Part shown: piece after piece, positions 1 through 6,001 of the stretch
Layout: the number at the start of each line of letters is the position of its first letter
Numbering within the stretch: the stretch's first letter is position 1
Position numbers and translations under genes: made by a program
Assembly (NCBI GenBank): GCA_031553655.1
Contig: JAVBLG010000111.1
Coordinates: forward strand, 1-6,001
Source of the DNA: JAVBLG01 sp031553655
Lineage (GTDB): Bacteria > Desulfobacterota > Desulfovibrionia > Desulfovibrionales > Desulfovibrionaceae
DNA length: 6,001 nt
Direction: 5' to 3'
The notes under the pieces: generated by a model
Told to the model about the DNA's origin: nothing
Seen by the model: the letters and a program-made list of their open reading frames with translations, nothing else
Database searches by the model: none

Positions 1-24
1 AACCGCTTTTTGAAAAAAGCGGTT
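1..24. terminator. Palindromic hairpin, probable transcription terminator upstream of gmd
   Basis: A near-perfect inverted repeat. AACCGCTTTT (1-10) pairs with AAAAGCGGTT (15-24) around a TGAA loop, and the stem may extend by one more pair. A pyrimidine tract follows at 25-37 (TCCTCCTTCCCCC). The A/T-rich stem tip above a G/C-rich base, in a gap between genes, fits an intrinsic terminator, possibly bidirectional because the A/T tracts are symmetric. It would most likely end a gene lying left of the window. The element closely resembles the hairpin at 5978-6001. Its left flank lies outside the window, so its full extent cannot be seen. It could instead be a dispersed intergenic palindrome. Confidence 0.6.
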
Positions 25-53
25 TCCTCCTTCCCCCACAAACTCGAACAACT

Positions 54-1202
54 ATGACGAAAGTAGCGTTAATTACCGGCATAACCGGGCAGGACGGGGC
101 CTATCTGGCCGATTTTCTTCTGAGCAAGGGCTACGAAGTACACGGCGTAAAGCGCCGGGCCTCGCTTTTCAATACGGACAGGGTGGATCACCTCTACCAG
201 GGTCCGCATATGAAAAAGCGTAACTTCATCCTGCATTACGGCGACATGACCGACGCCACAAATCTGATCCGTATTGTGCAGGAGACGCAGCCTGATGAAA
301 TTTACAATCTGGCCGCTCAGAGCCATGTACAGGTCAGCTTTGAAATGCCCGAATATACGGCCAATGTGGACGCCCTCGGCACCCTGCGCCTGCTCGAAGC
401 CATACGCATACTGAATTTGGGCAAAAAAACCCGTTTCTATCAGGCTTCCACCTCGGAACTTTACGGTCTGGTGCAGGAAGTGCCGCAAACCGAAAAAACG
501 CCTTTTTACCCGCGCAGTCCCTATGCCTGCGCCAAGCTTTACGCCTATTGGATTTGTGTGAACTATCGTGAAGCCTACAATTTTTATTCCTGCAACGGCA
601 TTTTGTTCAACCACGAATCCCCCATGCGCGGCGAAACGTTTGTAACCCGCAAAATAACCAGGGGGCTGGCCCGCATTGCCCTGGGCCTGAACGATTGCCT
701 GCACCTGGGTAATCTCGACGCCCTGAGAGACTGGGGTCACGCCAAAGACTATGTGGAAATGCAGTGGCTCATGCTTCAACAGGACAAGGCCGAAGACTTT
801 GTCATCGCCACCGGGCGACAGATTTCCGTGCGCGACTTTATTGCTATGAGCGCTGCCAATTTGGGCATAACCCTCGAATTCTCCGGCAGCGGGATAGAAG
901 AAACCGGCACAGTGGCTGCGGTTGACGCCGATTTGCTAGCTGAAGCCTGCGGAAACAGGCATGTGGAATGCAGGGTGCGGCCCGGCGACGTGATTATACG
1001 AGTTGATCCGCGCTACTTCAGGCCTACGGAAGTGCAAACTCTGCTGGGCAATCCCACAAGGGCGGCGGAACGCCTGGGCTGGGTACCCAAAACCGGCCTG
1101 GAGGAAATGACTGCGGAAATGGTGCGCGAAGACCTCAACCTGGCCATGCGCGACACCGTAATCAAGGTGGCTGGGTTTCGCAGTTTCGCTCACAATGAAT
1201 AA
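54..1202 (+). CDS. gmd: GDP-mannose 4,6-dehydratase
   Basis: Converts GDP-D-mannose to GDP-4-keto-6-deoxy-D-mannose in the cytosol, the first step towards GDP-L-fucose, GDP-D-rhamnose and related sugars for LPS, capsule or exopolysaccharide. The 382-residue product is an extended short-chain dehydrogenase. It has the N-terminal dinucleotide-binding loop GITGQDGAYL (residues 9-18) and the KRR stretch (33-35) expected near the NADP phosphate. The catalytic set is T133/E135 in ASTSELYG and Y157/K161 in the YxxxK motif. The family signatures FNHESPMRGETFVTRKITR (185-203) and LDALRDWGHAKDYVE (221-235), and the C-terminal GDVIIRVDPRYFRPTEV, are also present. Length is close to family members (about 340-375), so the gene looks intact. 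The start is fixed by the canonical N-terminus, yet no clear Shine-Dalgarno sequence lies between the upstream hairpin and the ATG. No GDP-fucose synthase or glycosyltransferase gene is in the window, so the final sugar is unknown. Confidence 0.97.
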   Translation: MTKVALITGITGQDGAYLADFLLSKGYEVHGVKRRASLFNTDRVDHLYQGPHMKKRNFILHYGDMTDATNLIRIVQETQPDEIYNLAAQSHVQVSFEMPEYTANVDALGTLRLLEAIRILNLGKKTRFYQASTSELYGLVQEVPQTEKTPFYPRSPYACAKLYAYWICVNYREAYNFYSCNGILFNHESPMRGETFVTRKITRGLARIALGLNDCLHLGNLDALRDWGHAKDYVEMQWLMLQQDKAEDFVIATGRQISVRDFIAMSAANLGITLEFSGSGIEETGTVAAVDADLLAEACGNRHVECRVRPGDVIIRVDPRYFRPTEVQTLLGNPTRAAERLGWVPKTGLEEMTAEMVREDLNLAMRDTVIKVAGFRSFAHNE

Positions 1203-1203
1203 T

Positions 1204-1350
1204 GGTTTGCCCGTGAACAGGCGTTTCGCGGGCAATTACGGCGTCAAAGACATTTTTTGCTCCAGTCGAGTGCCGGAAAAGTACACTCCTTTCGCAAAAA
1301 ATGTCTTTTCCTTATTCTTGCCTCGCGCTACACCTGTTCACAGGCAAGCC
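1204..1350. repeat. 147-bp imperfect palindrome filling the gmd-bipA gap
   Basis: Two 57-nt arms, 1204-1260 and 1294-1350, are inverted copies that align without gaps at 41 of 57 positions, around a 33-nt centre. Matching is strongest at the ends of the arms: 17 of 20 in the outer block (1204-1223 with 1331-1350) and 15 of 15 in the inner block (1246-1260 with 1294-1308). The middle is poorly matched. All three outer mismatches are transitions, compatible with G-U pairing in RNA of one strand or the other. The centre contains a further GAGTG/CACTC pairing (1268-1272 with 1284-1288). The element starts 2 bp after the gmd stop codon. It is an ERIC-like imperfect palindrome by size and placement only; I do not claim homology. 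It could be a dispersed repeat, a terminator or attenuator, or a structured small RNA. Confidence 0.75.
1246..1308. terminator. Perfect 15-bp inner inverted repeat, possible gmd terminator
   Basis: AAAGACATTTTTTGC (1246-1260) is exactly repeated in inverse at 1294-1308, with a 33-nt loop that can itself form a 5-bp stem. The right arm ends in TCTTTT and is followed by the U-rich but broken stretch CCTTATTCTTG (1310-1320). This could end gmd transcription, although the loop is long and the T-run is weaker than in a textbook intrinsic terminator. It is the core of the larger palindrome and may have no terminator role. Confidence 0.4.
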
Positions 1351-1392
1351 CTAAAATAATGTTTACAGAACATAAAAACTAAAGAACGGTTT

Positions 1393-3282
1393 ATGACGAT
1401 TACAAACAATTCCATCAGAAACGTGGCCATTATCGCCCACGTTGACCACGGCAAGACCACCCTTGTGGACGCCATGTTCAAACAAAGCGGCGTGTTCCGC
1501 GCCGGGCAGCAGGTTGACGAGCGGGTTATGGACCGCATGGACATTGAACGTGAGCGCGGCATCACCATTGCGGCCAAAAACTGCGCCGTCCATGTGAGCG
1601 GGGTAAAAATCAACATCATCGACACCCCCGGCCACGCCGACTTCGGCGGCGAGGTGGAGCGCGCCCTGTTCATGGCCGGCGGAGCCATTTTGCTGGTGGA
1701 CGCCAGCGAAGGGCCGCTGCCGCAAACGCGCTTTGTGCTGCGCAAGGCCCTGGAAGCCAACCTGCCGATCATTCTGGTTATCAACAAAATTGATCGCGGC
1801 GATGCCCGGCCCCAGGCCGTGCTCGGCGAAGTATATGATCTTTTTATTGACCTGGGGGCCGAAGATTCCCAGCTTGAATTCCCGGTGCTTTATGCCATAG
1901 GAAAGCGCGGAGCGGCCTGGGACAGCCTTGAGGCCGCCACCAGCGCCCTGGCCGAGGCGGAAAAAACCGGGGATGAGCTGACCGTCAGCCTGGCCCCGCT
2001 TTTCGAGGCTATTCTCAAGCACCTGCCAGGCCCGTCCTACGATCCTGACGAAGCCTTCCAAATGCTGGTCACCGATCTGGACTACTCCGATTATCTTGGC
2101 CGTCTGGCCGTGGGCCGGATCATGCACGGCACCCTGCACACCAAAGATGCCTTGGTATGTATGGACGAAAAGGGCCAGGCCAACCCGCTGCGGGCCACCA
2201 AACTTCAGGTTTACGACGGCATCAAGCTGAGCGAGGTGGAAGAAGCCGCGCCCGGCGATATAGTGGTGTTGGCCGGTATTGAAAACGTATCCATAGGCGA
2301 CACGGTATGTACCCGCGACAACCCGCGCGTGCTGCCGCGCATCAGAGTTGACGAGCCCACCGTGGCCATGCGTTTTTCCATCAACACCTCACCCTTGGCC
2401 GGGCAGGAAGGCAAAATTGTGCAGTCGCGGGCCATACGCGACCGCCTGCACAAGGAATCGCTGCGCAATGTGGCCGTGCAGGTCGAAGACAGCGAAGGCG
2501 GCGAATCTTTCGTGGTCAAAGGGCGGGGCGAGCTGCAAATGGCTATTCTTGTTGAAACCATGCGCCGCGAAGGCTTTGAGCTGTGCGTGGGCCGCCCCGA
2601 AGTAATTCTGAAAAAAGACGCCTCCGGCAGCGTGCTCGAACCAATCGAAGATGTTTATGTTGATTGCGACGAAAGTTCCATGGGCATAGTCACCGAAAAA
2701 CTGGCCACGCGCAAAGGGCGCATGACCAGTTGTATTAACAACGGCTCGGGCCGGGTGCGCCTGGAATTTTCCGTGCCCGCGCGCGGTCTGGTAGGCTATC
2801 GTGATGAATTCCTTACCGACACCAGAGGTTCGGGCATCATGAACTCAAGCTTTGCCGGGCACGAACCGTGGCGCGGCGACTTCCTCACTCGCTTCACCGG
2901 CTCGCTGGTGGCAGATAGATCCGGCCACGCCGTGGCCTATGCTATTTTCAACTTGGAGCCGCGCGGGGCCTTGTTTGTTGTGCCCGGCGACCCTATATAT
3001 GAAGGCATGATCGTTGGCGAACACAACCGCGAAAACGACATCGACATAAACCCGTCCAAGGAAAAGAAGCTTACCAATATGCGCGCGGCGGGCAAAGATG
3101 AAAATGTGATTTTAACCCCGGTCAAACCCATGACTCTGGAACGGGCCATACACTTTGTACGCGAAGATGAAATGGTGGAAGTAACCCCCAAATCCATTCG
3201 CCTGCGCAAAACCGAGCTTTCGGCCCAGCGTCGAGGCCAGATGGCCGGACAGAAAAAGAAAGCGAAACTCGAGTCATTGTAA
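1393..3282 (+). CDS. typA: Ribosome-associated translational GTPase TypA/BipA
   Basis: A GTPase of the EF-G/LepA group that binds 70S ribosomes and is linked to 50S assembly at low temperature, stress and virulence control. The 629-residue product has all the GTP-binding motifs: G1 AHVDHGKTT (15-23), the G2 region ERERGIT (52-58), G3 DTPGHADF (77-84) and G4 NKID (131-134). An EF-Tu-like beta-barrel (about 205-300), an EF-G III-like domain (about 310-385) and an EF-G V-like domain (about 400-480) follow. The BipA-specific C-terminal domain carries RGLVGYRDEFLTDTRGSGIM and KEKKLTNMRAAGKDENVILTP. It is about 20 residues longer than E. coli BipA (607), mainly through a lysine-rich tail (GQKKKAK). 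The start agrees with the family N-terminus (RNVAIIAHVDHGKTT). The upstream ribosome site is weak (AAGAACGG, 1382-1389). The downstream sulfotransferase gene starts 5 bp after its stop, so the two are probably cotranscribed. Confidence 0.97.
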   Translation: MTITNNSIRNVAIIAHVDHGKTTLVDAMFKQSGVFRAGQQVDERVMDRMDIERERGITIAAKNCAVHVSGVKINIIDTPGHADFGGEVERALFMAGGAILLVDASEGPLPQTRFVLRKALEANLPIILVINKIDRGDARPQAVLGEVYDLFIDLGAEDSQLEFPVLYAIGKRGAAWDSLEAATSALAEAEKTGDELTVSLAPLFEAILKHLPGPSYDPDEAFQMLVTDLDYSDYLGRLAVGRIMHGTLHTKDALVCMDEKGQANPLRATKLQVYDGIKLSEVEEAAPGDIVVLAGIENVSIGDTVCTRDNPRVLPRIRVDEPTVAMRFSINTSPLAGQEGKIVQSRAIRDRLHKESLRNVAVQVEDSEGGESFVVKGRGELQMAILVETMRREGFELCVGRPEVILKKDASGSVLEPIEDVYVDCDESSMGIVTEKLATRKGRMTSCINNGSGRVRLEFSVPARGLVGYRDEFLTDTRGSGIMNSSFAGHEPWRGDFLTRFTGSLVADRSGHAVAYAIFNLEPRGALFVVPGDPIYEGMIVGEHNRENDIDINPSKEKKLTNMRAAGKDENVILTPVKPMTLERAIHFVREDEMVEVTPKSIRLRKTELSAQRRGQMAGQKKKAKLESL

Positions 3283-3287
3283 CACCC

Positions 3288-4136
3288 ATGGCGCAAGACC
3301 TGTTCATTTTCCTTCATATCCCGCGCACCGGGGGAACAACGCTTAACAGCATTTTTTCCGAAAATTTTCAGGAGGAAGAAATTGTTTCCATCTATCGCCG
3401 GGATGATTTTTCCAAGGCCGCAAAGGAAATTCCACGGAAAATGGACAGGTTGCGCCTTATCCAGGGACATTTTCTGGATGATGGCACAATTTCCGAGCTG
3501 GCCCAATCGCGGCGGGCAAAGGTGGTCAGTTTCCTGCGCCACCCTGTGGATCGCCTGGTTTCCGAATATCTGTTTCTCAAAAACTGGCCCCATTCGCATA
3601 TGTATAAAATCATCGGCAACAGCGGGATCAGCTTTGCCGACTATGTGACCCTGGAGGATAAAACCTTCCGTTATCGCGCCCAAAACTTCATGACCCGCGT
3701 TTTTTCGCGCATGTCCTTTTCCGGCATCCCTTCTCCGGAAGTGGAAAAAACCGCGCTGGAGCACGCCCGAAGCTACAACTTTCTGGGCTTTACCGAATTT
3801 TTTGACGTCAGCCTGTTGTTGCTCGGCGACCTGATGGGCCTTGGCTCCATACATTATGAACGTCGCAACATGCTCTCCCCGGCGCTCAAGGAAACCGTAG
3901 GCGAAAGCGATAGAGCTCTGGCCGCCGAACACAATGCGGCCGACATTCGCCTATATGAAATCCTGCGGGCCGATTTCACCGCCGGGCTGAACAACCTGCC
4001 TGGGGAGTTCAACGAGCGCCTTGGCCGTTTCAGGCTGATCAACGACAAATTTAACAAGGTGTCCGGCCTGCTCAACAAAAAATACGGGCTGGACAAGGCT
4101 GCCATTATCAACCCTAAGCGTACCTGGGAGTATTAG
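3288..4136 (+). CDS. PAPS-dependent sulfotransferase family protein, probably acting on a glycan
   Basis: Predicted to transfer a sulfuryl group from PAPS to an acceptor hydroxyl, most likely on a carbohydrate; the acceptor cannot be read from the sequence. The 282-residue product resembles the Sulfotransfer_2 (carbohydrate/heparan-sulfate) group. The 5'-phosphosulfate loop is HIPRTGGTTLNSIF (10-23). A candidate catalytic or substrate region is RLIQGHF (56-62, His61). The 3'-phosphate-binding element is SFLRHPVDRLVSEY (81-94, with R84 and S92). AQNFMTRVF (131-139) and FLGFTEFFDVSLLLL (165-179) match conserved positions of the family. There is no signal peptide or membrane segment, so it is probably cytosolic, unlike the Golgi enzymes it resembles. 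No clear Shine-Dalgarno sequence precedes the ATG. Only 5 bp separate it from the bipA stop, which suggests translational coupling. The C-terminal 40 residues are basic and not recognised. Confidence 0.88.
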   Translation: MAQDLFIFLHIPRTGGTTLNSIFSENFQEEEIVSIYRRDDFSKAAKEIPRKMDRLRLIQGHFLDDGTISELAQSRRAKVVSFLRHPVDRLVSEYLFLKNWPHSHMYKIIGNSGISFADYVTLEDKTFRYRAQNFMTRVFSRMSFSGIPSPEVEKTALEHARSYNFLGFTEFFDVSLLLLGDLMGLGSIHYERRNMLSPALKETVGESDRALAAEHNAADIRLYEILRADFTAGLNNLPGEFNERLGRFRLINDKFNKVSGLLNKKYGLDKAAIINPKRTWEY

Positions 4137-4170
4137 ATACTGTCTAGGGCATTCTGCGAACGCAGTGAGT

Positions 4171-4178
4171 AAGGTAGG
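4171..4178 (+). promoter_or_regulatory. Ribosome binding site of the acyltransferase-TraB/GumN fusion gene
   Basis: AAGGTAGG, followed by two more G, lies 9 nt before the ATG at 4188. It is the clearest Shine-Dalgarno sequence in the window and supports this start over the in-frame ATGs at 4212 and 4254. A small 5-bp hairpin (CTGCG-AA-CGCAG, 4154-4165) sits just upstream, too weak to call a terminator. Confidence 0.6.
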
Positions 4179-4187
4179 GGCTAAACC

Positions 4188-5957
4188 ATGCACAACAATC
4201 TTCTGCATCAGATGGCCGAACAGGCCAGAGTTCCGGAACATTCCCTGCCGCTCATGGAATGTGTTTCCGGCGGATGCTCCTTTCTGGTGGCCGACTATTA
4301 CTTTGTCGGCGGCAACGACTGGCTCATGGCCATAGCTTATCCTCTGCGCGGCAAATACGACCATGAATCCTTTTCCGAGGCCTTGGAAGAAGCGCTCAAA
4401 CGCTGTAACTCCGCAAGCGTGGACTGCTGGGCCATAGGCCCGGATCTGCCGCCGCGCCTGGCCCCCTTTTGCGTTGACCGTGACGAATTCTACACTCTCC
4501 CCGCAAGCGCGGAGCCGCCGGAAAATCTGAAACGCCATCTGGACAAAGCCAGGCAAGTGCTCAGAGTAGAGGAAGGGCTCGTTTTTACCTCGGAGCACCG
4601 CCGACTTTGGGCCGAATTTACCGGGCGCAAGGCTTTGAAACCACAGGTGCGCGAGCTTTTCGCAGCCACCGAAAGCGCCGTGAACGACCCGCGCACCGAT
4701 CTGCGGCTGCTCAATGCCTGGGACCAAAACGAGCATCTGGCCGCCTGCCTGCTCATGGATTATGGCCCTCAGCCCTTTTGCAGCTATCTCATCGGGGCGC
4801 ACTCGCGTGCGCACTACGCACCCTATGCCACCGATCTTCTTTTTGAAACCATGCTCAAATCGGCCCGCGCCACCGGTAAAAATTTTATCCACCTGGGCCT
4901 GGGCGTCAACGAGGGCATCCGGCGCTTCAAGCTCAAATGGGGAGCCACGCCCCACATGCCCTATGTGATGGCCTCATGGAAGGAAAAAGGCGGCGGCGTA
5001 ACGGAAGAAACAGAAACCTCCACCCTTGTGCGCCTGCTGATCAAGGGCGAAAGTGAAGGGCTTTCCAAACGACAACTGCATGATTCCCTGCCGCAGCAGC
5101 GTCCCTACGCCATGCTGTGGGAACTGCAAAAAAACGGCCGCAGATCGTGGATTGGCGGCACGGCGCATTTTTTCTGCTATTCCTTCGAAAATTCTTTTCG
5201 CCGCCTTTTCAAACATGTGGATACGGTCATTTTCGAAGGTCCCCTCGACCCCGTAAGCTTGGCCGAAGTGGAAGAATTCGGCCGCACCGTACCTCAGGGT
5301 TATCAGACCATGCACAGCCTGATGACCGAGGCGGAAATAACGGCACTGGAGCAGGTGGTACGCGGCCCGGAAGGAGCTTTACCCAAATTTCTGAACATGG
5401 AAGCGCAAAACAAGCTGGATGTGCGCCGTGTTTTGCGCGGCACAAGAGTGTGGAACGCCTTTTTTCGCTGCTGGACAGCCTATCTGGAACGCAACGGTTG
5501 GACCCAGTCTGTGGATCTGGAAGCCTGGCATCTGGCCAAAGACATGGGCAAAACCGTTTTCGGCATGGAAACCATCGCCGAGCAAATCGACTCTCTGGAA
5601 TCGGTACAAGCGGATCGGGTTCTGCGCTATTTCCGCAAGTGCCGCAACTGGAAAAAATTCATGCAACGCAACGTGCGCGGCTATCTGGCCGGGGATCTCA
5701 CCGGCATGATGGGCACCAGCACCGAATTCCCCACGCGCACGGACAGAATAATAAACTGCCGCGATCAGCGCTTCCGCGAACGCATGCGCCCCTTCATCGA
5801 GGCCGGGCGCTGCATGGTCTTTGTGGGCTCAGCCCATATGCTCAACCTACGGGCCATGTTGGAAGAAGACGGATTTACCGTGCGCCGCTGTCTGCCCACC
5901 ATGAGGCATCGCCTGGCGGCCTGGAAAAACGGCGAGGAAGGCACGGCTTCGCCGTAA
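4188..5957 (+). CDS. Two-domain protein: FemAB/GNAT-like acyltransferase region fused to a TraB/GumN (Tiki-like) domain
   Basis: A 589-residue protein with two parts. The C-terminal half (about 315-575) is a TraB/GumN family domain. It has GTAH (324-327), a conserved acidic position in VIFEGPLD (E350), the family block DLEAWHLAKDMGKTVFGMET (443-462) leading into AEQ, and a second GxxH, GSAH (547-550), followed by ARG/LEU-rich sequence and GFTVRRC. Paired GxxH motifs plus Glu are the presumed metal-dependent protease site in Tiki relatives; activity here is inference. The N-terminal half (about 25-265) looks like a FemAB/GNAT fold, best seen in CSYLIGAHSRAHYAPYATD (198-216) and LGLGVNEGIRRFKLKWGA (236-253), the usual end of such folds. 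This N-terminal call is weaker. No signal peptide or transmembrane segment is evident, whereas GumN-type proteins are often exported. The gene lies 51 bp after the sulfotransferase gene and is probably in the same operon. The substrate is unknown. Confidence 0.82.
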   Translation: MHNNLLHQMAEQARVPEHSLPLMECVSGGCSFLVADYYFVGGNDWLMAIAYPLRGKYDHESFSEALEEALKRCNSASVDCWAIGPDLPPRLAPFCVDRDEFYTLPASAEPPENLKRHLDKARQVLRVEEGLVFTSEHRRLWAEFTGRKALKPQVRELFAATESAVNDPRTDLRLLNAWDQNEHLAACLLMDYGPQPFCSYLIGAHSRAHYAPYATDLLFETMLKSARATGKNFIHLGLGVNEGIRRFKLKWGATPHMPYVMASWKEKGGGVTEETETSTLVRLLIKGESEGLSKRQLHDSLPQQRPYAMLWELQKNGRRSWIGGTAHFFCYSFENSFRRLFKHVDTVIFEGPLDPVSLAEVEEFGRTVPQGYQTMHSLMTEAEITALEQVVRGPEGALPKFLNMEAQNKLDVRRVLRGTRVWNAFFRCWTAYLERNGWTQSVDLEAWHLAKDMGKTVFGMETIAEQIDSLESVQADRVLRYFRKCRNWKKFMQRNVRGYLAGDLTGMMGTSTEFPTRTDRIINCRDQRFRERMRPFIEAGRCMVFVGSAHMLNLRAMLEEDGFTVRRCLPTMRHRLAAWKNGEEGTASP

Positions 5958-5963
5958 ATTTGC

Positions 5964-6001
5964 GGGGGAAGGGGGGGAACCCCTTTTTGAAAAAAGGGGT
6001 T
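5964..6001. terminator. Terminator hairpin closing the bipA-sulfotransferase-fusion gene run, with flanking purine tract
   Basis: AACCCCTTTT (5978-5987) pairs with AAAAGGGGTT (5992-6001) around a GA-containing loop, 20 bp after the stop of the fusion gene. A pure purine tract, GGGGGAAGGGGGGG (5964-5977), precedes it and probably pairs with a pyrimidine tract beyond the window edge, giving a much longer palindrome. The position after the last gene and the A/T-rich upper stem support a terminator, possibly bidirectional. The window cuts the right flank, so the expected continuation is not visible. Confidence 0.65.

Noticed and set aside
69..779. 236-codon open frame on the - strand opposite gmd
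   Set aside because: It lies fully inside a clearly recognised gene, its product has no recognisable motif, and it reflects the GC-rich codon pattern of the other strand.
1335..1380. Possible sigma-70 promoter for bipA (TGTTCA or TTCACA with TAATGT or TGTTTA)
   Set aside because: The hexamers match the consensus poorly and overlap the right arm of the palindrome. A bipA promoter is likely here, but I cannot place it.
2937..3932. 331-codon open frame on the - strand spanning the end of bipA and the sulfotransferase gene
   Set aside because: It overlaps two well-supported + strand genes and shows no family motifs; a shadow frame.
3951..4955. 334-codon open frame on the - strand across the sulfotransferase/fusion gene boundary
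   Set aside because: It is long but antisense to two supported genes, and its predicted protein resembles no family I know. Also, the clear ribosome site at 4171-4178 serves the + strand gene.
5943..5955. Small hairpin ACGGC-TTC-GCCGT overlapping the stop of the fusion gene
   Set aside because: A 5-bp stem with a 3-nt loop inside coding sequence, not followed by a T-run. The stronger hairpin downstream explains termination.
5964..5977. Possible G-quadruplex in GGGGGAAGGGGGGG
   Set aside because: There are only two adjacent G-runs within the tract. The complementary pattern at the other hairpin makes a palindrome arm the simpler reading.

Overview
This window holds four genes, all on the + strand, bracketed at both ends by near-identical hairpins. 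Base composition (GC-rich by eye, frequent GCC/CTG/GGC codons) and the CCCCTTTTTGAAAAAAGGGG style of hairpin next to purine or pyrimidine tracts suggest a Desulfovibrio-like sulfate reducer (Desulfovibrionaceae). That assignment is inferred from style and memory and was not checked by search.

Layout: a palindromic hairpin (1-24); a complete GDP-mannose 4,6-dehydratase gene, gmd (54-1202); a 190-bp intergenic region dominated by a 147-bp imperfect palindrome (1204-1350); a complete ribosome-associated GTPase gene, typA/bipA (1393-3282); a sulfotransferase gene starting 5 bp after the bipA stop (3288-4136); after a 51-bp gap, a 589-residue two-domain gene (4188-5957); and a closing hairpin (5978-6001).

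Gmd makes GDP-4-keto-6-deoxymannose, the precursor of GDP-fucose, GDP-rhamnose and related sugars for surface glycans. The PAPS-type sulfotransferase is also most easily read as a glycan-modifying enzyme. BipA is a housekeeping translational GTPase linked to stress and low-temperature ribosome assembly. The last protein joins an N-terminal region that looks like a FemAB/GNAT-type acyltransferase to a C-terminal TraB/GumN (Tiki-like) domain. Spacing suggests that bipA, the sulfotransferase gene and the fusion gene are one transcription unit ending at the final hairpin. gmd appears to be separated from them by the large palindrome.

The points most worth a second look are the 147-bp palindrome, the acyltransferase-TraB/GumN fusion, and the paired hairpins at the ends, which differ by one compensated base pair. 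I saw no tRNA, rRNA, CRISPR array, transposase, or truncated or frameshifted gene.
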